Positions 8,805 to 15,122 of a DNA stretch of 59,369 nt are shown here, one piece after another. The DNA comes from DASWTL01 sp036402155. Lineage in GTDB: Bacteria; Bacteroidota; Bacteroidia; Sphingobacteriales; Sphingobacteriaceae. Location: the NCBI GenBank assembly GCA_036402155.1, contig DASWTL010000056.1, positions 1 to 59,369 on the forward strand, written 5' to 3'. Position numbers and translations under genes: made by a program. Each line of letters opens with the position of its first letter. The stretch's first letter is position 1. The notes beneath the pieces were generated by a model. The model was not told the DNA's origin, made no database searches, and saw only the letters and a program-made list of their open reading frames with translations.

Positions 8805-9596
8805 ATGACGCTTATAAAAATATTGGTTGTTAATGGAAATGAAGATGATTTTATAATTATCAAAAATCTACTGGCAAATATTCCACATACCAACAATTAT
8901 ATTTTGTATTCCTGCGATAGCTATGAAAATGCTATAAACTCAATGCTAAAATCGCAATATGATTTATATATGGTATTTTACCATTTAAAGTCACATAAGG
9001 GTATTGAATTGTTAAATGAAGCAATAAAGTCAAATGTTGCTGAGCCAATTATAATTATAAATGAAACTGATGATTATTACGCCGATGAAGACGCCCTAAA
9101 AAAAGGGGCTTCTGCATACCTGAGCAAAGGAAATCTGGATGCCTACTCCCTCGATCGCACAATCAGATATGCCCTGCACCAGCAAAAAAATCTTCAGAGA
9201 ATAAAAGAAAGCGAAAAAAAATTCCGCACCATCTTTGAGAAATCGCCTGACCCTATCTTAATAACTGATGTCTCCGGCAATATCCACGATATTAATCCGG
9301 CAGGTGAGAAATTCTTCGGCTCACTGCGCGTGAATATTATGAAAAGAAATGCCCTAAGTTTGTATAAAAATCCAGCGGACAGAGAAGTTTTCATTTCTCA
9401 AATAGAACAAAGGGGCTCTGTAAGCAATTTAATAATACCCCTTATTGCCGCAAATAATGAAGTTAAGATCTGCGTTATATCTTCTTTTTTACAAATATCA
9501 CAGCATGGTGATAATGAATTGTTTCATACGGTAATACATGATATAACTCATTTCAAAGTCCATTCCGGTCCCGCTCAACCTATTAATTCTGCTTAA
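8805..9596 (+). CDS. Degenerate receiver-PAS protein
   Basis: The 263-residue protein has a receiver-like domain (about 1-125) and a PAS domain (about 140-255, beginning FRTIFEKSPDPILITD). The receiver lacks its phospho-acceptor: the strand that normally reads LLDYHLP here reads MVFYHLK, so F58 takes the place of Asp. The lysine is kept (AYLSKG), as are acidic residues near the N-terminus. No kinase or output domain follows. It is therefore likely to work by phosphorylation-independent binding or by ligand sensing through the PAS domain. It is 246 bases downstream of the sigma-54 activator; a functional link is only possible. Confidence 0.75.
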   Translation: MTLIKILVVNGNEDDFIIIKNLLANIPHTNNYILYSCDSYENAINSMLKSQYDLYMVFYHLKSHKGIELLNEAIKSNVAEPIIIINETDDYYADEDALKKGASAYLSKGNLDAYSLDRTIRYALHQQKNLQRIKESEKKFRTIFEKSPDPILITDVSGNIHDINPAGEKFFGSLRVNIMKRNALSLYKNPADREVFISQIEQRGSVSNLIIPLIAANNEVKICVISSFLQISQHGDNELFHTVIHDITHFKVHSGPAQPINSA

Positions 9597-9703
9597 TCTA
9601 AGGGATTCGTTTTCCTGGTTTCGTTATAATCTGCGTTTAAGCATTTTATTGATTTCAAACCTTGTATATTGTACCGTGTTAAGCTATCACCTACACACTT
9701 AAT

Positions 9704-10747
9704 ATGCCCGTATTTAATTATAAGCAACGTCATAACATTTTACTAATCATATTAATTATTCTTGGATGTGCGATATTATATTCCATGCGGACTATAGCGG
9801 GCGCATTGTTAAGTACAATTATTTTTTACGCAATATTCCGTCCTGTATTTTTTTTCCTTACAGAAAGATGGAATTTTAAAAAGATCCCTGCCACCATTGT
9901 TATAATCCTGCTTTCACTTATAATTCTGGTTCTTCCTTTTCTTACCTTATGGTTATTGGTTATAGATAAAATCGCTGAATTTCAGGCTGATCCTATGCGT
10001 ATTCAATACCTGATTGCCAAAATAGATGCATTCATAGGCTCATATATAAGTCAGCCACATTTTATGGAAAATGCACTAAAAAATGCTGATAAATATATCA
10101 GCGATCTTTTTCCTTCTATTTTAACTGCAGCAGCCGATATATTACTTGGACTGGCTGTAATGTATTTTATGCTATACTTCATGTTTGTACAACGTGAAGA
10201 ATTTGAGAGCGCCCTCTTAAGATATGCCCCTTTCAGGGAACAAAACTCACTTAAGTTTGCCAGTGAACTTCGGAATATTACATTCTCTAATGTATTAGGG
10301 CAAGGATTTATCGCGGTAGTTCAGGGTTCTTTACTAAGTATTGCATTTTTTATTTTTGGAATTAACGATGCCATATTTTGGGGTGTGATTACCATATTTC
10401 TGTCGTTTCTTCCCATTGTTGGAGCTCCCATTGTTTTTATCCCTGCAGCAATAATTGAGTTAGCAAATGGAGATAAAACTGCCGGCATAGGCTTGCTGCT
10501 TTTTGGCTTAATCATTATCACAAATATTGATAATGTGATTCGTTTTGTAATTGCTAAAAGGGTTGCTGATACTCATCCACTTATAACAATAATTGGGGTA
10601 GTTATAGGCATTCCGGTATTCGGTATATTAGGCCTGGTCTTTGGTCCCTTATTGCTTTCTTATTTCTTCCTTACCATACGAATATATGAAACAAGTAAGC
10701 TGGCTTCAGAGAGACTTGATCGTATTAAATCAGCCGAGGAGGAGTAA
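9704..10747 (+). CDS. AI-2E family membrane transporter (PerM/YdiK-like)
   Basis: The 347-residue membrane protein has about seven to eight hydrophobic segments. The layout is that of the AI-2E transporter family: two N-terminal helices, a soluble insert around residues 90-150, then a cluster of helices with the conserved LPIVGAPIVFIPAAI and GPLLLSYFF stretches. Family members include autoinducer-2 exporters, Na+/H+ antiporters and many of unknown substrate, so the cargo cannot be assigned. It precedes the YtxH/holin-like envelope cluster but has its own spacing. Confidence 0.85.
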   Translation: MPVFNYKQRHNILLIILIILGCAILYSMRTIAGALLSTIIFYAIFRPVFFFLTERWNFKKIPATIVIILLSLIILVLPFLTLWLLVIDKIAEFQADPMRIQYLIAKIDAFIGSYISQPHFMENALKNADKYISDLFPSILTAAADILLGLAVMYFMLYFMFVQREEFESALLRYAPFREQNSLKFASELRNITFSNVLGQGFIAVVQGSLLSIAFFIFGINDAIFWGVITIFLSFLPIVGAPIVFIPAAIIELANGDKTAGIGLLLFGLIIITNIDNVIRFVIAKRVADTHPLITIIGVVIGIPVFGILGLVFGPLLLSYFFLTIRIYETSKLASERLDRIKSAEEE

Positions 10748-10769
10748 TTTTCTAAAACAGTTGCACCTT

Positions 10770-10777
10770 TAAGTTTG
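10770..10777 (+). promoter_or_regulatory. Bacteroidota -7 promoter element for the YtxH cluster
   Basis: TAAGTTTG matches TAnnTTTG and lies 46 bases upstream of the YtxH-like gene. It probably drives the three small genes that follow. No clear TTG partner is visible at the usual distance. Confidence 0.4.
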
Positions 10778-10823
10778 TATATTATTTAGAACATTAATTT
10801 TTTGTTAATTAAACTTTAGAACC

Positions 10824-11117
10824 ATGAATGATAATTCAAAATTATTAGTAGCATTATTAGCTGGTGTAGCTGCAGGTGCAGCTCTTGGAATTTTATTTGC
10901 TCCGGATAAGGGTACAGACACTCGTGATCGTTTAACTGATGCATTGCGTAACTTAGGCGACACCATACGTGATCGGGCTGCTGAGGAAATTGAAGGGCTT
11001 AGCGACCTTAAAGAGCGCGTTGTTGAAAACGTTAAAACCAAGTTTAAAGGTGCTGAAAGTTCTGCAAATGGCAGTATGGATAATGCAACTTCTAAAGCTG
11101 AATCATATACAAGCTAA
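10824..11117 (+). CDS. YtxH domain protein
   Basis: The 97-residue protein has a small-residue-rich N-terminal helix (LLAGVAAGAALGILFAPDKG, residues 9-28) followed by an amphipathic, charged helical region, which is the YtxH pattern. Such proteins are membrane-associated and often induced by general stress, but their molecular role is not established. It is the first gene of a close three-gene group with a holin-like membrane protein and a protein of unknown function. Confidence 0.8.
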   Translation: MNDNSKLLVALLAGVAAGAALGILFAPDKGTDTRDRLTDALRNLGDTIRDRAAEEIEGLSDLKERVVENVKTKFKGAESSANGSMDNATSKAESYTS

Positions 11118-11141
11118 AACCGCCAACGGTAGATATTCCTC

Positions 11142-11504
11142 ATGAAGCAAGAAATAAGCGATTTAATTGATAAAACAAAAGAATACGTTAACGTACGTGC
11201 TGAAATTCTGAAGCTTACAGCTGCAGAAAAAACTTCTAAAGCAATAGCTGCAGCTGTGGTAGGAAGTATTTTATTAGTATGTGGTGTATTTGCCCTTTTG
11301 TTTTTAAGCTTTTTTGCCGGCTATTATATCTCGGAAAAAATGGGAAGTTCTTCAATTGGCTTTCTCATGGTAGCCTTGTTTTACATCATTATCGGACTTA
11401 TCGTATTTTTTACAAAAGCCAATATGATAGAAAAACCCATTATCAATAGCGTTGTAAAAAGTTTTTTTAAACAAAATACTGATGAGAATGAAAACCCCGA
11501 TTGA
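11142..11504 (+). CDS. Phage-holin-like / YqjE-type membrane protein
   Basis: The 120-residue protein has a charged N-terminal helix (residues 1-35) and two long membrane helices separated by a short GSSS turn (about 42-68 and 73-95). This matches the YqjE/putative actinobacterial holin-X superfamily, which are not real phage holins. It lies 24 bases after the YtxH gene, and its 3' end overlaps the start of the next gene by 23 bases. The cluster probably acts in envelope stability or stress; that role is inferred. Confidence 0.75.
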   Translation: MKQEISDLIDKTKEYVNVRAEILKLTAAEKTSKAIAAAVVGSILLVCGVFALLFLSFFAGYYISEKMGSSSIGFLMVALFYIIIGLIVFFTKANMIEKPIINSVVKSFFKQNTDENENPD

Positions 11505-11928
11505 GAATATAGATACGCTCCGTTCAGAACTTCTACGTCTAAAAATGCAGCAATACCAGCTTGAGCATTCCATGCGTGAGGACGTTAAAGCAATAAAAGA
11601 TACTTTTAAATCGCCACTTAAGTTTTTGGGGATCGGAAAAGAAAAAGCGCTTACCGGCAGTAATGAGGAAGATTGGGTTACAGGTGCATTGCGTATTGGG
11701 CTTCCATGGGCAATAAATGCATTGATGTTTAAGCGATCTGGTATTATTATTAAAAGCCTCGTTACCTTATTTTCTCAAAAAGCAGCCGGTAAGGTCAATA
11801 AAAACACCTTAACTAATCTGGTTGAAATGGCAACTGATTTTGTAAAAGGTTTTAAGTTTAAAGATGCTAAAAGCAGACCGATCCATCACAGTGATTATGG
11901 GATACCTCCTGACAGTGAAACCTATTAA
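11482..11928 (+). CDS. Protein of unknown function in the YtxH-holin cluster
   Basis: The 148-residue product overlaps the upstream gene by 23 bases; an alternative ATG at 11488 would shorten it by two residues. The first 45 residues look like a charged helix or coiled coil. A short hydrophobic stretch near residues 70-80 may touch the membrane. I do not recognise the family. The tight overlap with the holin-like gene implies translational coupling and a shared job at the inner membrane. Its distinctive IENIDTLRSELLRLK start suggests a helical partner-binding region. Confidence 0.65.
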   Translation: MRMKTPIENIDTLRSELLRLKMQQYQLEHSMREDVKAIKDTFKSPLKFLGIGKEKALTGSNEEDWVTGALRIGLPWAINALMFKRSGIIIKSLVTLFSQKAAGKVNKNTLTNLVEMATDFVKGFKFKDAKSRPIHHSDYGIPPDSETY

Positions 11929-11945
11929 CTAACTGTTTATCCAGC

Positions 11946-12875
11946 TCAGGCTGGCTTACTTAGAAAATCGGCATAAGCGAGCTTGATACCTTCACTTAAG
12001 CTCACTTTATGCTGCCAGCCGCGAGCATGCAGTTTTGATACATCCATTAATTTCCGTGGGGTTCCATCGGGTTTAGTGGTATCAAACTCCAGTCTGCCAT
12101 TAAAACCTACCAGGTCTTTAACAAGCAAGGCAAGATCCTTAATGCTGATATCAACCCCGGTGCCTACATTTATAAGGTTAGGCTCATCATAATTAAGCAT
12201 CAGATAAAGACAAGCATCGGCCAGGTCATCAGCAAATAGAAACTCCCGCTTAGGAGCGCCGGTTCCCCAAATAGTAACATACTCAGCTCCGGAAATTTTT
12301 GCTTCGTGAAATTTGCGAATCAATGCAGGCAGTACATGTGAATTTTGAAGATGATAATTATCATTATACCCATAAAGATTGGTTGGCATAACTGATACAT
12401 AATTACATCCATATTGATCGCGGTAAGCATCGCACATTTTAATACCTGCAATCTTTGCAATAGCATAGGGCTCATTACTTGACTCAAGAGGCCCGGTAAG
12501 TAAGTATTCTTCTTTTAAAGGCTGAGGGGCCAATTTTGGATAGATACAACTTGAACCCAGGAACATCAGTTTCTTAACTTCATTTAAATAAGAGTTATGT
12601 ATGATGTTATTTTGAATGCATAAATTATCATATAAAAACTCAGCCCTGTACGTGTTATTCGCAACAATACCACCCACTTTTGCAGCAGCCAGAAAAATAT
12701 ATTCCGGCTTTTCATCAGTAAAGAATTTGGCCACATCTTGCTGGATTCTTAAATCCAGTTCTGAAGATGTTCGGGTTACAATATTCTGATATCCATCTTT
12801 CTCCAATCTTCTCACAATGGCTGATCCAACCATTCCCCGATGACCTGCAACATATATCTTTGCGCTTTTTTCCAC
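11946..12875 (-). CDS. fcl: GDP-L-fucose synthase
   Basis: This short-chain dehydrogenase converts GDP-4-keto-6-deoxymannose to GDP-L-fucose for surface polysaccharides. The NADP-binding motif GHRGMVGSAI is at residues 11-20, the GSSCIYP block carries the catalytic serine, and YAIAK carries the Tyr-Lys pair. The 309-residue length is normal. Its start is a GTG at 12875, and a TATCTTTG promoter element sits about 20 bases upstream. The dehydratase that makes its substrate (gmd) is not in the window. Confidence 0.93.
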   Translation of the reverse strand: MEKSAKIYVAGHRGMVGSAIVRRLEKDGYQNIVTRTSSELDLRIQQDVAKFFTDEKPEYIFLAAAKVGGIVANNTYRAEFLYDNLCIQNNIIHNSYLNEVKKLMFLGSSCIYPKLAPQPLKEEYLLTGPLESSNEPYAIAKIAGIKMCDAYRDQYGCNYVSVMPTNLYGYNDNYHLQNSHVLPALIRKFHEAKISGAEYVTIWGTGAPKREFLFADDLADACLYLMLNYDEPNLINVGTGVDISIKDLALLVKDLVGFNGRLEFDTTKPDGTPRKLMDVSKLHARGWQHKVSLSEGIKLAYADFLSKPA

Positions 12876-12894
12876 TTTGTTTTGCTTTCGGCAC

Positions 12895-12902
12895 CAAAGA
12901 TA
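12895..12902 (-). promoter_or_regulatory. Bacteroidota -7 promoter element for fcl
   Basis: The minus strand reads TATCTTTG, matching TAnnTTTG, about 20 bases before the GTG start of fcl. It sits only four bases from the opposite-facing trmB element, so the two polymerase sites would overlap and probably compete. Confidence 0.55.
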
Positions 12903-12906
12903 AAAG

Positions 12907-12914
12907 TATTTTTG
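12907..12914 (+). promoter_or_regulatory. Bacteroidota -7 promoter element for trmB
   Basis: TATTTTTG matches TAnnTTTG and ends 16 bases before the trmB ATG. It is divergent from and almost touches the fcl element. Confidence 0.55.
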
Positions 12915-12930
12915 CCCTTTAATAGTTTCT

Positions 12931-13581
12931 ATGGGTAAAGATAAGTTAAGACGGTTTGCAGAAATATCAACATTTGATAATGTTTTGCAGCTTGATGAGG
13001 GTAAAGAATTAAAGGGGAGCTGGAGCAGAACGCAATTTGGAGATGACCATCCAATAATCCTTGAACTGGCATGCGGTAAAGGTGAGTATACGGTTAACCT
13101 CGCCAGGTTGTTTCCGGATACGAGTTTTATAGGGCTTGATTATAAAGGTAATAGGATATGGCGGGGAGCGAAAACTGCAATTGAAGAAAACATTAAAAAT
13201 GTTGCATTCCTAAGAATTCAGATAGAAAATATACTTGACTATTTTGCTGAAGGTGAAGTTTCAGAGATATGGATAACTTTTCCGGATCCGCAGCCTCAAT
13301 TGAGTCGTGAAAAAAAACGGTTAACATTTCCTGGCTTTCTTGCAAAGTACAGGCGGATACTTAAACCGGGCGGAATGATGCACCTGAAAACTGATAATGA
13401 TGCGCTTTACAAATATACTTTAGAAAAAATTGAAGAACATCATTTACATCTTCATTGTAGTACCGCAGATCTGTACCATTCTGAATATGTAAATGAGGTT
13501 TTATCCATAAAAACCTATTATGAGAAGAAATATCTTCAATCAGAAAAAAACATAAATTACATCAAATTTAGTTTTGATTAA
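12931..13581 (+). CDS. trmB: tRNA (guanine-N7-)-methyltransferase
   Basis: TrmB methylates G46 of tRNAs with S-adenosylmethionine. The class I methyltransferase motif reads ILELACGKGEYTVNLA (about residues 43-58), followed by FIGLDYKGNRIWRG and the family-specific ITFPDPQP (about 114-121) in place of the classical FPDPWPK. Length is 216 residues, normal for the family. The stop TAA shares one base with the ATG of the next gene (TAATG), which suggests translational coupling with the alkyltransferase-like gene. Confidence 0.92.
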   Translation: MGKDKLRRFAEISTFDNVLQLDEGKELKGSWSRTQFGDDHPIILELACGKGEYTVNLARLFPDTSFIGLDYKGNRIWRGAKTAIEENIKNVAFLRIQIENILDYFAEGEVSEIWITFPDPQPQLSREKKRLTFPGFLAKYRRILKPGGMMHLKTDNDALYKYTLEKIEEHHLHLHCSTADLYHSEYVNEVLSIKTYYEKKYLQSEKNINYIKFSFD

Positions 13582-13913
13582 TGGATAGAGATAACTTTTA
13601 TGACAGTGTATATCAGGTTGCCCGGCTTATTCCTAAAGGAAGAGTAACATCTTACGGAGCTATAGCCGCTTATCTAGGAACCAAAGGCTCTTCCCGAATA
13701 GTTGGCTATGCCATGAATGGGGCATATTCAGTATTTCCGCCGGTACCGGCGCACCGGGTGGTTAACAGAAACGGTATGTTAACCGGAAAACACCACTTTG
13801 GTTCTGAAACTATGATGCAACAACTTTTAGAAAACGAAGGTGTTCAGGTAGTGGATGATCAGGTAGTGGATTTTCGTAAATTGTTTTGGGACCCGGGGAA
13901 GGAGTTATTGTAA
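13581..13913 (+). CDS. Alkyltransferase-like (ATL) DNA-lesion-binding protein
   Basis: The 110-residue protein is the DNA-binding domain of O6-alkylguanine alkyltransferases, but the active-site motif PCHRV reads PAHRV (56-60), so A57 replaces the acceptor cysteine. That is the mark of ATL proteins, which bind O6-alkylguanine tightly and hand it to nucleotide excision repair instead of removing the alkyl group. The recognition-helix arginine is kept (SSRIVG, R39). It overlaps trmB by one base and is followed, after a four-helix-bundle gene, by a 3-methyladenine glycosylase, so alkylation repair is the likely theme. Confidence 0.88.
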   Translation: MDRDNFYDSVYQVARLIPKGRVTSYGAIAAYLGTKGSSRIVGYAMNGAYSVFPPVPAHRVVNRNGMLTGKHHFGSETMMQQLLENEGVQVVDDQVVDFRKLFWDPGKELL

Positions 13914-13914
13914 A

Positions 13915-13953
13915 AGTTTTGAGTTTGAAGTCCCAAGTTCTGAGTACTCAAAC
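13915..13953. repeat. Short ACTC-rich dispersed repeat, copy 1
   Basis: Read on the minus strand, this stretch is built from ACTC/ACTT words separated by A- and C-rich spacers (for example ACTCAGAACTTGGGACTT). It fills the gap between the ATL gene and the four-helix-bundle gene. Similar tracts occur at 14354, 15082, 17926, 24931 and 25525. The copies are related in style rather than identical. Confidence 0.5.
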
Positions 13954-13957
13954 AAAT

Positions 13958-14368
13958 ATGAACATCATGGGCACATTAAAAGATTTATTAGCTTATCAGA
14001 AAGCGTTTTCTTTAGCAATGGAAATATTTGAATTATCAAAACATTTCCCAAATGAAGAAAAATATAGCCTCACAGACCAAATTAGGCGAAGTTCACGATC
14101 AGTTAATGCAAATCTAGCTGAAGCGTACAGAAAACGCAGATATCCCAATCATTTTGTAAGTAAACTATCTGATGCAGATTGTGAGAATGGCGAGACACAA
14201 ACTTGGTTAGAATTTGCTTTTGCTTGCCAATATATATCCAAAGAAAGATATGATTTATTATATGCGCAAAGCGAAGAAATCGCAAGACTACTGGTATATA
14301 TGATGAATAATCCTGGAAAATTTTTAATAAAAGCAACATTGAATCATGACGGAAACTCCAAACCCTAA
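13958..14368 (+). CDS. Four-helix bundle protein (23S rRNA intervening-sequence type)
   Basis: From the ATG at 13958 the product is 136 residues and all-helical. It has the family pattern: LLAYQKAFSLAMEIF, then FPNEEKYSLTDQIRRSSRSVNANLAEAYRKR, the signature of S23/IVP proteins. Homologues are found inside 23S rRNA insertions, next to diversity-generating retroelements (Avd), and alone. Here it stands alone; no reverse transcriptase or rRNA is nearby. An upstream in-frame ATG (13886) would lie inside the ATL gene and is unlikely. Its last 23 bases overlap the tag gene in an ACTC-rich repeat, so its native C-terminus may have been altered. Confidence 0.85.
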   Translation: MNIMGTLKDLLAYQKAFSLAMEIFELSKHFPNEEKYSLTDQIRRSSRSVNANLAEAYRKRRYPNHFVSKLSDADCENGETQTWLEFAFACQYISKERYDLLYAQSEEIARLLVYMMNNPGKFLIKATLNHDGNSKP

Positions 14369-14936
14369 ACTCTTAACTCCAAACTTAACCCGTTGCCTCT
14401 GGCCCGGCACTGATCCCCTTTACATAAAGTATCATGATGAGGAATGGGGAAAAGAGGTTCATGATGACAGGGTACTATTCGAATTTCTTATTCTTGAATC
14501 AGCGCAGGCAGGTTTAAGCTGGATAACTATTCTCAGGAAAAGGGAAAATTATCGTAAAGCGTTCGCAAACTTTGATCCGGTGAAGGTTTCCAGTTTCACT
14601 TCGGAAGACGTTGAACGACTGATGCTTGATGCCGGTATTATTCGTAACAGATTGAAAATCCTTGCGGCCATTAACAATGCTAAATTATTTCTTGAAGTAC
14701 AAAAAGAATTTGGGTCCTTTGACAAATACCTCTATTCATTTATGCCAGATGGGAAGCCGATAAAGAATATTATTACCCGCCAGAATGAAGTTCCTGCGAG
14801 AACAGAAATTTCTGATGCTATTTCAAAAGATATGAAAAAACGTGGCTTTAAATTTTTTGGTACCACCATTTGTTATGCACATATGCAGGCTACCGGCATG
14901 GTAAACGACCATATTTTGGAATGTTTTTGCAGGTAA
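14346..14936 (+). CDS. tag: DNA-3-methyladenine glycosylase I
   Basis: Tag removes 3-methyladenine from DNA. The 196-residue protein has the family blocks YHDEEWG, FEFLILESAQAGLSW, TILRKRENYRKAF and the C-terminal VNDHILECF. The four ligands of the structural zinc snap appear present: Cys of TRCLW, His of YHDEEW, His of NDHI and Cys of ECF. The first dozen residues (TPNPKLLTPNL) come from an ACTC-rich repeat and are not typical of Tag, which usually starts just before the RCxW block. It overlaps the upstream gene by 23 bases. Confidence 0.93.
   Translation: MTETPNPKLLTPNLTRCLWPGTDPLYIKYHDEEWGKEVHDDRVLFEFLILESAQAGLSWITILRKRENYRKAFANFDPVKVSSFTSEDVERLMLDAGIIRNRLKILAAINNAKLFLEVQKEFGSFDKYLYSFMPDGKPIKNIITRQNEVPARTEISDAISKDMKKRGFKFFGTTICYAHMQATGMVNDHILECFCR
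14354..14389. repeat. Short ACTC-rich dispersed repeat, copy 2 (coding)
   Basis: The plus strand reads repeated AACTCC/AAACTC/TTAACTCC words. It lies across the overlap of two genes and so contributes both to the end of the four-helix-bundle protein and to the start of Tag. Confidence 0.55.
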
Positions 14937-14982
14937 TAGGCAGATTTCAATAGCGTTATAATGGTTACTAATAAGGGACTAT

Positions 14983-14990
14983 TAACTTTG
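14983..14990 (+). promoter_or_regulatory. Possible -7 promoter element for polA
   Basis: TAACTTTG fits TAnnTTTG, 132 bases upstream of the polA ATG. The long leader and the presence of a repeat in it make this uncertain. Confidence 0.3.
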
Positions 14991-15081
14991 ACATGTAATT
15001 TATTGCTCTTGATTTAAGCCAACAAATATTATATTCATAAATAGAAATGACATTGCTGATTTGCAGGCTTATACCAAATTG

Positions 15082-15121
15082 CAATCTCATTACTCATATC
15101 TCAATACTCATATCTCCATTT
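15082..15121. repeat. ACTC-rich repeat, copy 3, with a 14-bp tandem duplication
   Basis: The tract just before polA contains TCATTACTCATATC followed directly by TCAATACTCATATC (15087-15100 and 15101-15114; one mismatch). It ends one base before the polA start codon and thus occupies its ribosome-binding region. Confidence 0.6.
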
Positions 15122-15122
15122 A

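Noticed and set aside
7095..10797. Shared ATTTAGAACAT word before the genes at 7161 and 10824
   Set aside because: Eleven A+T-rich bases can recur by chance in this composition, the spacing to the genes differs, and no third copy was noticed.
11142..11504. Phage holin and thus a prophage remnant
   Set aside because: The protein fits the YqjE-type chromosomal family and stands with a YtxH gene. No lysin, capsid, tail or integrase gene is nearby.
13958..14368. Four-helix bundle protein as the Avd part of a diversity-generating retroelement
   Set aside because: There is no reverse transcriptase, template repeat or variable-repeat gene near it. The ACTC-rich tracts are low-complexity and do not look like TR/VR pairs.
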